Assembly (NCBI RefSeq): GCF_000327385.1
Contig: NW_008706747.1
Location: forward strand, 759,396 to 823,395
Reading direction: 5' to 3'
Origin: Lottia gigantea
Lineage: Eukaryota > Mollusca > Gastropoda > Lottiidae
DNA: 64,000 nucleotides
The notes below the pieces were generated by a model. The model had not been told where the DNA came from and searched no databases. It worked only from the letters and a program-made list of their open reading frames with translations. The first letter of the stretch is position 1; the number at the start of each line of letters is the position of its first letter. Position numbers and translations under genes: made by a program. Of the stretch, positions 1 through 14,422 are shown piece after piece.

Positions 1-1040
1 TCGTAAGAAATAAAAATCTTTGACTGCATAAAAGGATAACAGAAAATTATAGAACCTTTCTAGGCAATAGTGCCATCAAATCTTAGAAAAGCAGCAGAAA
101 GGAGCAAAAAAAAAATGATAATAGAGCAAATACTAAATTTCACAATAAACTTATACAAGAAAATAGCGGAAAGGTCCCATGAGGATGACAAAATGACAGC
201 ACCAAATTAAGAAGAACTTCTCTAAGATATCAAAAAGGTTCAACAATTCCAAGAACAGGAATAGAAAAAATAACAGCCCAATTATATCTACCAATTGACA
301 ACACAATAAATACTGAGCTATGGAAATCAGAACTTAAAAACTACAAAAAAGAAGCTAAAAGCAGAAAAACCAAATGATAAACATAAAAATACAGAACCTC
401 TCTAAGCACTGAAGCACATCCTTCCAAAAACACAAGTCAAATGAAAAAGTTTTAGGACAACAACATCAGAGATATGCACTCTATTACTCTGTATTACATT
501 TAAAACAATACACCAAAATAATTCTTAATAGATAGTGTACATGTTTTCATACAAAAACTCTTTCCTTTTGATAGCGATTGAATAAATATCCTTTCCAGAA
601 AAAATCGTAAAATTGAAAAGCTTCACTCCTCGCTAAAAATAACATACATGTAAAAACATGACAACAATCCCTTCAACAGCAGACGTAACTTTTGATGAAA
701 TAGAAGTTATCTTTCGCTCTCTAAACATGGAGATAAACAATGTATTGGGTTGAAAATGTAAATATAAACATTACAATAAGACAATTAACATAAAAACATA
801 TAACAAGCTAACAGATATATTTAAAACATTTATTCCTTATAAAGTGGATGAGAAACTTAGGATATAAAATTTTAGATAGGTAAAAGATGGCTATGGTATA
901 TCCCACAGAGGCCTTGGATATATTCCATTTTAGGTTGAAAGTCGAAAGAAAATCCATTCAAACAATACCTACAGGCCAAAATTAAAGTTTTTTCAACTAC
1001 AGATAATCTGGGAATGATCAATGACCAGCTGGTAGAAAGG
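1..1040. other. AT-rich non-coding stretch
   Basis: I see no open frame of note, RNA gene or repeat here. The stretch is very A-rich on the plus strand in its first 500 bases. Confidence 0.5.
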
Positions 1041-1136
1041 ATCCTTGTGAACCTAAGTTATTATCCTTGTGAACCTAAGTTGTTATCCTTGTGAACCTAA
1101 GTTGTTATCCTTTTGAATCTTTGTTGTTATCCTTGT
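1041..1136. repeat. Short 22-bp tandem repeat
   Basis: About 4.4 copies of the unit ATCCTTGTGAACCTAAGTTG plus two bases. The first three are nearly identical and the fourth is diverged. Confidence 0.9.
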
Positions 1137-3700
1137 TTCTTTCTTTTCATTTGTAAATTTCAATAGATTTCGGTGAAATTTTCATTCATTTGATGATTAA
1201 TTAAATATGTGATACATAACCAATGTTTTGGGTACACCATCCTCATCAGGACAGCTAGTTCTGATAACTTAAACATGGCCTACAAATTCCCCATTAAAAA
1301 AGCGTGTTCTCATAAAATTATGTTGATGATAAAAAGATATGATGATAGAAAAGTTTAAAAATCTAAATGTGAAGTGATGAAATGTCATTTTAAAATGTCA
1401 GAAAAAGTTATCAGCAGGGCAACTGAATTTGACACACTATCTCAAACTGAACAAGGTAACATTCAAAACATTGAGGCTCTAATTTTTTTCCATTTCTTTT
1501 CAATTGACTCCATTTGAAGGAAAGGTCAGAAATTGTACAATTTAATCTGATTAAATGTGTCTTGAGCATGATATGTGATTTCTTATTTGGTGCAGAAATT
1601 GAACCCAAAAACCATGATGTTATAAACAACAGTTAAATGCATAGTGTCAAAATGTGAGGTCGTGAAAAATCAGGGGATTAATTTGACAAATTGGGAGATT
1701 TTTCACCAATTTTTTCCCCAACACTTACATTCAATTCATATGAATGATTTTACCTCAAGGAGTGTAAATGTTGATAAAAAATTAATTTGATTTACCCCAC
1801 AAAAAACTGTTTTCTTAAGACTCCTTTCCGTGGGGTTGGTGTAAAAATTTGGATGTTTAAAAACAAATGAAAGGTAAGAAAGGAAACCGTCTGCACCTTA
1901 TTATCATTTTAAACCCCTTCCCTCATTGATTACTCCAAAAAATCTCATCCTGTGGGTCAGGTCAAATAAAAACTCTGACAAGCTGAAATCATTTTTTACC
2001 CATAAGTCTCTTAAATTTGATAATGAAATCAAGTCATTGAATCAAAAAAAATTTTGAATGAGAACATTGTCAGCATGACGTATGGATTTGGCACCAAAAA
2101 AGCATTTCTGATACTGTGCCTTCTGCAGGATCTAAAATTCTAAAATTTACGCTCCCCTAAACAAAACACCTAAGAAAGGACAGATGAGGGCAAATTGGCA
2201 TTGTACGTTATTTGGATTGAATTTGGTTTGAATTTGGTTTAAATGTAAACTGTAAAATCACATGTTTCAATTTTAACGAAATTTCAAATCTGATCCTGCT
2301 AACTATCTGTCACAATTAAAGCTAATTGAAATTGGAATAAAATCACTCTCTTATATTTGACCTTTACGACTTGACCTTTCTGGGATAATTTCAACAGTTT
2401 ATGATTTCTACAGATATCTACTGTATTCATGGGACCATATTTAAACAATCATCAACTGCAGAGCTCATATTTGTTTGCTGCGAGCCTCACTTTTATTATT
2501 CTGGCATTGAATATCATTTATTTAAGAACTCGTTTTTGTAGACTTTTGCTCGCAAATCAAGAGATTCGGAATTAACTTTGGCTTAGAGATTAGCCATATT
2601 TCTAAAAAAACACGTTATTAATTTCTCAGAGCGTCGGCTTCATGATTTTATATGAAAAATTATTCGTAGCTTTGTTACTTTCATGAGAAAAAAATGACAA
2701 AATTTGTTATGATTTTTCAATAACAGTCATTTTGAATAAAATTTCATATTATAAATTTAATTTTCTTTTCAAAAAAAAAATTCAAAATTACCAAAGACAA
2801 AATTAGATTTTTACAGAATTTTATTTTCCCATGGGATTGTGGGCAGTTTCTTCATGAGAGTTTCTATAATCACACCTTCGGTAGATATTATGTAAATTTT
2901 CTTGAGCTTCAAAAATAAGTTTATTTATATAAACTGTCACCTTTTGATTATCCGAGTTAAAATTTTACATGTGTGCTAAAAAAAGGGAAGAAAAGAACAA
3001 ACACCTGAGCTATTAGTTCTACTCCAAATTTTTTCTCGCTTTAAATCATTAAAATGTTTATCGAATTGTTCACCTTAATGAATCCAATCCATTAGTATCA
3101 ATTAATGATTATAAAGAATTTAAACCACTTATCTCCTTCTTTCACAACAATGGATAACAATGGCCACTAATCTTTTTGTTTTATTGTCGTTTATTTATTT
3201 CTTAACTATGATTTGTTTTTCTTACACTACAGTCTTGGAAAATAAAAGCATTATTTGTTGTTAAAATTGCAATCTTGAGACAAAAAAAACAAAGCAAGAA
3301 GATTTCCCAAGATCAAACCAAATAATGTTCATGTTTAATGATAATATTCTTTGAGTACTGCTTTGATATTTTTGTAAATTTTCCTCATTGTTTATGCCGT
3401 CTGCTTTTTACAGATTTGGAGTGGCTGCAATTGAAAAAAGTTCATTTTAAATGTCTTGGCATTTCTTTATAATTTCTTTTTAGTTCTAATGTATGTAGGT
3501 CAGCTATTAAAACTGTAAATAACTAAAGTTCGCAGCATTCGACAAAATATCCAGAAACAAGTTCTGTTTGTTTTTTGATTGTTCTATTCCAAAAGAACCC
3601 TTGAGTTGCCCACAAAGTTATCAGACAAAGAAAAATATTCCATACAAAATAAGACAATAGGCTACTAAGAAAAAAGTGGTTGCTACCTTACCATTGTTCA
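1137..3700. other. AT-rich non-coding stretch
   Basis: Nothing recognisable: scattered stops in all frames, poly-A and poly-T runs, and no tandem or inverted repeat that I could see. Confidence 0.45.
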
Positions 3701-3719
3701 AGAAATTGCATATTTGAGA

Positions 3720-4320
3720 CAATAGCCGCACTTACACTGCCATAAAAATTGGCATGGTTGAAGCGAACTGTGCTCGGTCCTGACTCGGCCCGGTTGGTGG
3801 GTACTGATTACTCTGCTCTGTTTCAGTGGGCCAGAATAGTAAGTCATCAAGTGTACACCTGCTCTCCAGTCAGTGGAGGTGAAAAAAATGTGGTCACTAA
3901 AAATGTGATGATATTGAAGTTGTGATCAATTCTATGTATACGATTTTAAAAAATCTCTAATTAAGTTTTTGAGACACAAAGAAATATAATTTTATGTTAC
4001 TGTGAATATAGTTGGCGCAAGTCATTGCACACACAATGTATTCTATTACGACATTACATGTCATAGGGTCAAAATCGTTATTGCACATGCGAACTTCTCC
4101 TTGGGAAAGTGGGCTCCTCCCCCTCGGCTCAGTGACACTGCACTGATATTTAACTATGCCGTACTCGGTCGGGAACGAGAATACCTCTTCTTGAGGCACT
4201 CGGCCTACTTCAAACTAACGACAATACCTCTACTTGAGCCCTCTCAATCTGTTTACACTGCCAATTTTTCTGCCGAATTGTACTGTCTAAACGCAGTTTA
4301 TCTCTTCTTATAAAGCTCTT
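3720..4320. other. GC-richer block of unknown nature
   Basis: This block has more G+C and CpG than its surroundings and contains related phrases in both halves, such as GTGCTCGGTCCTGACTCGG near 3770 and GTACTCGGTCGGGAACGAG near 4160, with TTACACTGCC near both ends (3733 and 4253). It looks inserted, and may be a decayed mobile element. A frame of 103 codons at 4002-4313 shows no recognisable domain. Confidence 0.3.
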
Positions 4321-4399
4321 TTTTTTTTTCTGTAAATGTTTTCTAACAGTCCATAAAAATTTGGACATAGTGCTCACTTTAAAAGACTTGAACAAATTT

Positions 4400-7300
4400 T
4401 AAAAAAATTTAATTACCTAAATTCATTGTCTGTATTGTCACTATTTAATGTCTTTTAGTCCCCAAATAAGTGAGCGAAATATTAATTTGTACTACTATAA
4501 GTTTTCATAGATAAATTTCAATCAGCTTACCACACAACATTTCAGCAGACAACATAACAAAACAAGCGATAAATGTTTTTCATGTCTATTTGAAGTCAAA
4601 AGACGAACATCATTGCCTAGGAAACAGTTTATTTATCACAACTTCCCAATAGCAACTTTAATTCTTCCTCCTCCTCCTGCTCAGGATGCACCTGCCTCCA
4701 CGTTCCAAACCATGTTCTTGGAGCATGTACCATATTTATCAAAACTTTGGTGAAATGCATCATAATTAATATTGAAAGTTACACCTGGTCATCAAGAGCA
4801 GAAACAAGGGGCAGGTAATCCAACTTCAAAAGACCATCTGCTTGTTTAACTTTACCCTTGCAAGTTTTACATATAATTTATGTTGACTATATTATGTTAT
4901 GCACTTCTGCAACAACAATATATATTCAAAAATTTCCATGACCTTTGGTAGTTTCAACAATTGAAACAACATATCATATTTTCTAAAGAAAACTGGTATT
5001 TGGAAAAATTGTGAAAAAAGAGAAGCAAAAATGAACTGATGATGCCAATTGGCAACATCACTGTAAAAATTATGAAATTTGCATTAATTTGCATCAATCA
5101 TTCAAAGCTCTGTTATTTTCCATTCACTCAAGAAAGTTAAATTGCCAAAATAAAATACTCAAGTTTTGTGAAGTTTCTGAAAATTTTATAAAAAATTCAA
5201 ATACACATTCAGCAATCCTTTCTGAGAGGTAAAAAAATGAAATATTTTAGTTGTGAAGAGATGGGCTAATTCTATAATAAATTCTGAAATGTTACAATTA
5301 TCAAATTATAGTCCAATACATTTATACGACCCAAATATTATGGAACATCTCTTCTCCCTGAAAATGTCACGAGAATTATACCAACAGAATGATTAGAAAT
5401 AATTATCCAGGTACCATTAATAAACCCAGACAAGATAATTCAGCTATCAAGATAGACACCATCTACCAGTACCTATACCAGTTCCTATCACCGAAAAACC
5501 TTGCCATAAAGACTAAAAGATAGAGAATTCAATGGAAACTCTAGTAACAATAACATAGTCTTGAATAACAAGACCAAAATTCTTCCATGATATAAGAGAT
5601 AAAAAAGATCTGGTTAACCAAAGCTTAAAAAATTACCCCACTTTTTGATGATACCCAAAAACCAGATGTGAATTATTCAATTATGCCTCAATTATATAAT
5701 TTCATTGTCACATAATTCCTTAAAATTTGAATATCTTTTATCCCTGCCTTTCCAAAAGGTTGAGATTCTAAAGAATAACTACTGGTATTGCTTACTTGAG
5801 ACTCATTTCAGTTCCTTTTTAAATTGCTATACAGCCAAGGTTTAGCAATTTTTTTTTTCACTGGCTATTTTTACTGTCACAATGTGTGTTCTCTATGGCT
5901 GCTAACAATGATACAGATAAGATATGACACAATAGGCGTGCTAGTTTTTGGGTGTTTTTAAAGCGTACAGCCATTTTGATTGTCAAGACTGATATTAAGT
6001 GACTTTGTTAGGGTTAAGTAGGGATGGCCATATGGTTTTTAATGCCCATTTTTGTACCATTGCGGTGCAAATAGCCATAGCCATTTTTTTTACAGAGAAT
6101 GAGTGAATTAAATTTGAATCTTTGATGTTTCATTTATTTGAAAGTGGATAGCCCTGCCAGCACCTGTGACAAATACCATCAATATACATTGTCCAATAGT
6201 AAGTTGCTTGTCTGACCTTCCAATGACACAATGTGACATGTCTGCCCACTGAAACTGTCATCACTCTCACCTTCTTACTCTTCATCTGTGAAGGTAATAA
6301 TTGTCTGGACAACCTGTTATATCTGTTTTAGGAATTTGAGGGTTCAACATGTGAACAACACTTAATGTGTTTTTCACACATTTACAATTTCCTTAAACTT
6401 AAAGTGTTGATTGATTGCTCAAAATGATCTCTTAAATATCTACTTTATAGGCTAATGAAGCCCAATTTCAGCTATCTGTGTACCACTTTCCAGAATCAAA
6501 ATCAGAGATATTACACTCCTTTAATTTACAGGAATGTAGTATCAACAGCCTGGTAGTGACAACAGTCTTATCTAATCACAATTTGATTTTCCCCGAATCA
6601 TAAGAGTAAATTAGGTCAGATGTTAATTTTGAAAAGAGACACGGATTGCTGAAATTGAGCTCTATCATTCAGTAGACAACTAGTAAGTTGCACAGATAGC
6701 GAAGCTTCTATTCATATTCCATGTCTACTTTTCAATTTTGAGCACAAATTGCGATTTAGCTTTTCCACAGATCAGTAATGATGATGAAGTAACATTTTCT
6801 CTCTCAATCTTTCAGACAAGTGACGAGTAAATCTATTACTGCTGTTCTAACATTCATCGGTACACCTGTTAATTGTCAGACACAGATGATGAGCATGCTG
6901 TCAAATTTGAGAATAGTTAACCCCAGGGTCCCAGCACCTTACACCAGAAACAATTCATCAAACAGAGGCCACATCTACTTGAAATCATGCTTGAATGATT
7001 ATAAGCTGAAGTGATGTGGAACTTGGTATGATCCTTACAGATCTGCAGACAGAAGTCAATCAGCCGCAACCCCTAATTTGACATGGACTGAAACCCCAAC
7101 CCCTGTTTTCTGGTTTAACACTTAACATTGTGATCACCATTCATAATTAGTATTAATTAGGTGAACAGATTTTAAAATCTGATATGAAGTAATTGATATC
7201 TGAATTGTTGAGATTTTTTTTTTAATGGCTATGACATAAATATCTTTGGCTTTGATTGAAAATCCATTTATATATCAACTCCTTAAAGATAGGTTTCCTT

Positions 7301-10280
7301 TTTTTTTAGATTCAAATTAAGCAACCTATTTGATTAGTTTGTTTTTCTAAATCATATCATTATGTTCGTATAGCATATAATTAAGAGATTTAACTAATCA
7401 AAAATTACCATGTATGTACAGTCTGGATAAACGAAAAAAGATTTTTTAACCTTTCTTGATCGGTCACTCATTGGAATTCTATTGGTAATTCTCTTCTAAT
7501 TTAGCTAATTATGAATTAATTATGGACATGTGAGACAAACTAGTAATTTTCCAAATCATTACAACACCTCTACATTCTATTCATATAAGTATTAGAATTT
7601 TCATTTTCATAAAAGAAAAGAAGGAACCCATCTTTAAAATATCTATTTAGGTTAATGAAAGACAAAATTATTTGTCATATTTGTTTTTCACATGAAGAAC
7701 ATCCACAAAACAGAATGAAAAACGGATGAAAACCTTTGCTTGTAAGAGAACCACATTCTCAAAAAAGATAATATAAGATAAATTTGAAAGCGTGTGACTT
7801 TTGCGTAGTAAATTTTATAGTAAAGTTACACTGATAAAATCATTAGTTATAATTAAAAAACTATAGAAGGCTGAATTTTAGCATGCGATAATCACATTAC
7901 AATTCCCACATTACTTTAAAATCTATTACAACCTTCTGATATATATTACAGTCATGATGTGTGAGTAGCCACAGAAAATTGGCAATCTGGACTACATTGT
8001 TGAGATTTTTGCAAAAATGACTTTTAGTCATGTGACTTACTTTAACCTCAACGAAGTTGGGCACATAGATGTATTTTTTCATTCATGAATTGGTCAACAT
8101 TTAGACTTTGAAATCAACATGTATGTGTTCAGTGAATTCATCACTTCAGGCCCAGAGCACAAACAAGCAAATAAAATATTGCATTTTAGAGGAGATTAAA
8201 GCAATAACCTGATGATATTTTACGTCATTAAGTAATTCGCAAATAGAAATTATATCCATCAATTAAAATAATAAGCAATCACTCAACGTAAATCGTGCAT
8301 TAATTTATTTTCCCTCCATTTTTGACATTTGAGCAGACACCAGATGATATCCATTTTCACACTGAAACTACATAATGAGATAAATAATTACCTAATCCTA
8401 TTATCGCCATTTAATATAAACACTTTAGGGAGCAATTCTTTCCAAATAAAAGTATGTTTTTCTCATTAATGTTATTCTATTCTCCAAGACTTCCAGATGT
8501 TGCTATAGTTATGGAGTTCCACCTGATGTGATGCCAATAAATTTGGTAAACTAATTAATTTCCTATGCCAAAGTAAGATGGATGAACATAACCAGTTACC
8601 TTTTTCATTTGTAAATTGAGACTAGCACTGCTGTAAAAAAAAAGTAATTCGTATCAAAAGAAAAATGTTACATCAAGTTGAATCACAGACACATGTCTTT
8701 CAAAAAAAAACGTTTTGATTTATTTAGGCGGCTGATTTTTCTGCTCTTCACATCTGTCTGTCGAAGGATTCACTGTAACCATGAGCACAAACATTTTCGT
8801 TGATTCGAAAATACAACTTTTGAGCTACAATGTAATTTTTAGTCCTCTGTTTGAATAATGAGCTTTCAAAATCATGAAAGCATTCAGGATCTATGATTCT
8901 GAGCAGCTAAATTTGCAATTTTAATGAATTTTGGCACAATAATGTTAAGGATGTTTACTTTATTTCATATCCTACTCGAAGACTTTAGCTTAACAACAGC
9001 CACACGATTCTTAGTTCCATGCTCCATTCGATCAATTCTTAAATCTGTAATGTTAAAAAATGTTCAAAGTCTGCAGACGCAAAATAACACCTACACGTAC
9101 GTGAACGGCTTCTCTAAAGATCTAAGAAATTGAAAGTCTAATTATAGTTTAACTGTTTATACAACTTCAAATACAGACATAAACTCTTGTCAGGAATTGA
9201 CCACAAACATTTTGTAGTCCGTCCGCTTGCCAAGGATGGGCTGACCAGATTCCACAAGGATGGGTGGTTTCAGGATGATTTTTCTATCGACTCCTGATTA
9301 AAAGCAGTCCTTTCAACATGGGCTTTATCATCATTACGGACTAATTAGACGGAAGGGATCAGGGCTGACACCAGACAGACTTATCAAGGTGCTGAAAAGT
9401 GCTGGTGCATACAATAGTAATGCCAGTGAGGGCACAATGGTTGCAACCATAAGATTCCACTTAGTAATCCTCTTTATGTGGAATCAAAGAAATACTTCGT
9501 TAGAATATTCTTTCTTTTTTAAAATGAAGATATCTTCAAACAATATCATACTGAACATACATATATGCAATTAACTTGAGTATTTGCAGAAGACATTTTT
9601 TCACTATTTTTCATTAGGACTCCCTGTGGATGCATTTTAAAATAATAAAAGGTATATTAACAAATTAGCCTTAAATTTAACCTAATAAGTATGGTATATC
9701 AAAAAATAATACCTACTTAATCATAATAACAAGTAGGGTATATCAGTCATAATGCCCACTTCTCATCCTTCAAGCCATGGTATACGAAACTTATATCCCA
9801 TACTTATGCTTCTTATTAGCTATTGTTGTGCTGACAGCTCAACTTGACACTTTTGAATAACAATTCAAACCCAACATAAGACTCTTGTCAAACCTTTTCT
9901 ATTGTTAATCTAAAGCCACGAGAATTGTGGCAATGTTTACTGAGAAAACAGAAATGTGCATGTGAATATGATTGTGTATTCAGATCGAAATTAGTTTGTT
10001 CCAAAAACTACACAAATAGTGGTATACTAACATTTTTTTAACTGGAGTAGCACTCTTCATAACAATGGTCCTTGATCCTTTTGGCTCCCATTGAAATCCT
10101 CCGACACTAGAGGTGTCCAAAGGTATTAAAGTATTAAAGTATACGTCTGCTTGTTCATGTAGCCATTATTGCTATATCTCACATGGATTTTTTTTGTGGG
10201 GGTGGGGCTGATCAAGCAATATGATCTGATATCCAAGCAAACATTTCGACCCTACAAGAGCAACTAGACTGGACAAGATT
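4400..10280. other. AT-rich non-coding stretch
   Basis: No gene recognised. Two short GC-richer patches, about 6.82-7.12 kb and 9.22-9.40 kb, stand out by composition and could be conserved non-coding sequence or untranslated exons. They have no coding signature that I can support. Confidence 0.4.
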
Positions 10281-10319
10281 CATAAGGTTAACCTAATCAG
10301 CAAAATGGGCTTGATCTAA

Positions 10320-10760
10320 TAATCACCTCAGACTGTCAATCAAGCCTCAATTCTTGTTAATAGGTACCTCACAGGTCAGAGGTCAATTAAATCATGTAAT
10401 AATATTATTACTCATTATTATCAATTATGGATAATTATGACATCATTAATTAATAATAATTATAGAGGCTAATAATAATTCAATTAACAGAACACTTTTA
10501 ATCAAAAATTAAAAATGCTCAAAACACCCATTTTTTCATATGAAAATTTTTTCATAATTAGACGTATAGAGTTTTACATGCAAAATAATGCATTTTCAAC
10601 CAAAAAATCTATCCAGCAGAAAGTTTTTGATAAACATGCAGTAGATTATGATGTAATGATAAAGGTAAAATAATTAATGTCTTTTGTTTCCAACCAAACT
10701 ACACCTGTCAATCAAATCTGTCAATCATCATGATACAATTAAGTGGCATTATTTGACTAT
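10320..10760. promoter_or_regulatory. Candidate developmental enhancer with three PBX/MEIS composite sites
   Basis: The exact decamer TGATTGACAG (reverse strand, plus CTGTCAATCA) occurs at 10333-10342, 10705-10714 and 10718-10727. This is the established PBX-MEIS/PREP composite site. Between them lie many TAATTA/ATTAAT homeodomain cores around 10430-10490. By chance about 0.1-0.2 exact decamers would be expected in the whole window on both strands; one other copy lies at 54127-54136. The sites are seen; enhancer activity is inferred. Confidence 0.35.
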
Positions 10761-13700
10761 TAATAACATGGTAGTTAGATAGTTATCCTATAGCAGGAGT
10801 GGCATTTCAACTGACATTGAAATAGATCTGAGCTTTATGTTCTAATGTTCTGCACCTTTGAACACTGGTGAACATGGGAAACGTCAGGAAGTGGACAATG
10901 AGGGATAGTTCAGTCCATTAATCTTGGATCTGAAGAGGGGATGAAGCATACGTAAAGTTTCTGCAAATTCTTGTAGACTTTCATGGCAGATGAAATGAAA
11001 TTGAAGTTTTACATCCTACTTTTCTGCAACTGTTAGAGCTATTTTTTGCCAGATCAGAAATTTTTTTTTCTTTTATGGTAGATCTTAGACATTACAATTT
11101 CAAAATAGCTTCAAAAATGAATGGCAAATAAGAAAAAGTCAAACTAGATGAGAGAAAACTCTTATCATAATGTTGATAATTTGTATACTAAATAAAATTT
11201 CAACTTCAAACAGAAATCAAAGTATTCTAATCCTTTATTTATGTATTCTTATTAATATACAACTATGGATGTTTACAAACATTTCTAGACACCCTGGGAA
11301 AACATGCCCCATTTCCTGTGGTCCTTGTGGTAGCATGCATTGTCACCCTTACGAGCAGTTGTCATTCATATATATATAGATCATCTCCCAACACAGAAAC
11401 CACACATCCTGCCCACATGTATAATGAAATTTACACACTAAATCTGGCAGGTGTCCATCAAATCTGTTTCCATGGCAACTATCATTTATTAAACATTACT
11501 TATGAAATATGATTAAGATATGATACTGCTGCTCTGACTATCCTGTAAAGCCAGGAGAGTGTATCTATAAGTCAAGTATATTGGGCAGTAAGATTCAGAT
11601 TCTGGATGATAAAAATGTTAACTTTTCTGATAGCGGTAATCAGTTAAAGAGGCAATTCTTCCATTAAATTAGCAATATCATTAATAACTAACTCGGTAAA
11701 ACATTGCTCTGCAATTATAATTTTAAGATTTTTAAAATTTGGTAATGATGTTTTAATCAGATAATAATGCATGATGGGATTCGTGTATCTTAAAAACTCT
11801 CATGCATCACTTAAAAACACTTTGCAAAAATCTGAGTTCACAATGGATTTTGTCATGTACAAAATTTTCTGCTAAAGTTGTATCGTTTCTGCAATCCAAA
11901 ATTGAAAATAAATTTAAGTATGGTGTCTCCAGTCAAAAACACTGGTCATCTTCTGCACACCTGACGGCAACTTAGTAACTCTGTGACCTCCATTCTAATA
12001 CTTCGTGGCAAATTGTCATATCCTCTTGGACAGATTAATGTCACAAGTCTGTTAAGATATAATATTGACAAAAATGTTGCAGAAACAATGGACGTAAGAG
12101 ACCATACAACACTGTAACAATTTGTTGTCTCGCTGCGAAAAAACGGCTATTGTTAATTTTAATGTTACTGGGGGATTACTACACAATTTAAACACAGAGT
12201 AAATTTACATGGGAGGTTCCAGCTATTTTATACAAATTTACTATTTTGCGGTCACAACATTTGATCATCCAGGCTTAAACAAATAAAATTTGCAAAAATT
12301 CAAATTGTAAAGTAGACTTGTTTATCCAGGGTTAATCTTCAGGTTGAAATCAAACAACTGAATGGTTGCATTTGAAAGGTTGGATTGTTTATTCGACATT
12401 CCAGTGATTAACTGAATGGCTTGGTTTTTGCGTCTGGATGTAGGTTATGAATGAAACCAGCAGCCAAACTATTTACAACAATTACTATAACATTTGTATA
12501 TTTTCTGGAATTTTGACGGCAAGAACAGAACAACCTGGTTTTATCTCAAGGTTAAACTCTTGTTCTCTTTCTCATTGAAACTAGAGAGCAAGTAGAACAA
12601 TCATACCTTGCAGTGGTAGATTAAAAAACTTGTTCAAAAAAAGACGAGACTTTTGGCTGATCAACCAAAGCTAAAATCCTTCTAAAACTTCAAGACATCC
12701 AAATTTGAAGACTTATCGAACAATGCCCATATAATGGATAGTTATTCAAAATTCTCCAATTCAAGATGAAAGTTTTCAGAATAAAGGCAACATACATAAA
12801 ATTACCGTAATCATCAAAAAAAAAATATATAATTTTTTGGTGAAATTAAAACTTACTATAAGCATCTGTTTATTTTCGTTCACCTTTAAAGTACACTGTA
12901 CACTTCATACACAGAAGAGTTCTAATTCAAAACATCTTCATCATTAAAGTTTCTTAATGACTTAATTTGACTTAATTAAAGGCAACCGACTTTATGTAAT
13001 ATCACTTCAACATTTTACACTTTTTCTACACCAGTTCCTTTGAAGTGCTCTGACGTTCAGCCCAGGTTTAAAATATTTCTTAATTGATGATATAACTAAT
13101 TAATAAATGTTACTTATAAAATTAAGAATTTGATAATTAATACACCAGGGGACCTTACGAACACAGTTGTTTGAGCTCCACCTATGGCAAAGCTCAAATG
13201 ACCACGATATCGGTCCAAATAGTTTCAGAACACCAGTGCCATAATTACTGTGGCAAATATCTGAATCTGAGGCAATACACAGAACACTTGATATCACTCT
13301 GCAATTACCCCTAAATATCTTCTTGCATGTTCATATTCTAAAAATGTTTTCTGATATGTTACTTACTATGTCCTTTTTTTTTTTTTTTTGCTTTCACTTA
13401 AATTCAGAACCTCACAAACAATTTAAGATTGCTCAAAAGCAATAGATAAAGCACTATAAGATTTAATTTTGAAAAACTCAAAATATGGCTTCATCTCCCG
13501 TGCCATCTAAGAAATTTGAATTGGGCTAAAGAATTCATAACTGATATATGTCTATGGTTCTACGGTCTACTGGGAATTCTGGTGGGGATATCTACTGTGA
13601 ATAATATTATTTTCATACTAAACAAAAAATTGTTACATTCTGAATGGCATATTATTTTATCATGGTTTGATTCTTTATAGAATAAACTGGAGTAATTCCC

Positions 13701-14420
13701 TCCCTTTGTTTTTACCAACAATATTTACCTGTCACTTTCACCACATGGTCAACAGCTTTCTACAGTTGGCAAATACACAGTTTGAGGCTGGATTTTTTGA
13801 AGCAACGAATATTCTTACACCCCTCGGGAGGCAGGCTTCTTGCGTTTGAATACTGCTATTAATATATTCAGCGAAAAAAGAAAGGCATAACATCATGAAA
13901 AATGTACCGTCTGCACACAATTCAAATTTTCCAATCGCCATGGCAACAATGAGTGCTCTGCTTTCAAGCATTTCCCAGTTATCCCATAATATAAACATAC
14001 CTGTAAAGGAAACATTCCACAGTCTATCCCACATAGAAACACACAGTATCAATCATTTACTAGTGTGTCTGCCATTAAATCATAACAAAACGTAAAAACC
14101 ATTTCATGGCAGTCGTCAAGTCATATTGTGTATAACATTTCTAATGAGCATCCTAAAAAGACCCATTCCATTTGACTTTTCTTTAAAAAAAAAAAATCAA
14201 GACTGATTTAAATGAGTTGAAATTTACTGAACTCTTCCATTTAAGAACTAAAACATGTATGAAAGCTTAGATATTTAGGTTTCTGCACTGACTTTGATCT
14301 TGGTGCTTTTTTAAAAGAAATCTGCTTATGAGTTTTGTAACTAAGGGTTTCATATACAATGGCAGTATAATTTTTTTTTCTACGTGTTCTCATAATTTTT
14401 TGTATTTATGTAATATAAAA
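10761..14420. other. AT-rich non-coding stretch
   Basis: No gene, RNA or clear repeat recognised. The longest frame (104 codons, minus, 13738-14052) has no family resemblance and overlaps frames of similar size on the other strand. Confidence 0.4.
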
Positions 14421-14422
14421 GT

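Noticed and set aside
13738-14095. Overlapping 104-codon and 66-codon frames on opposite strands
   Set aside because: No recognisable domain, no splice context, and codon use like the surrounding non-coding DNA.
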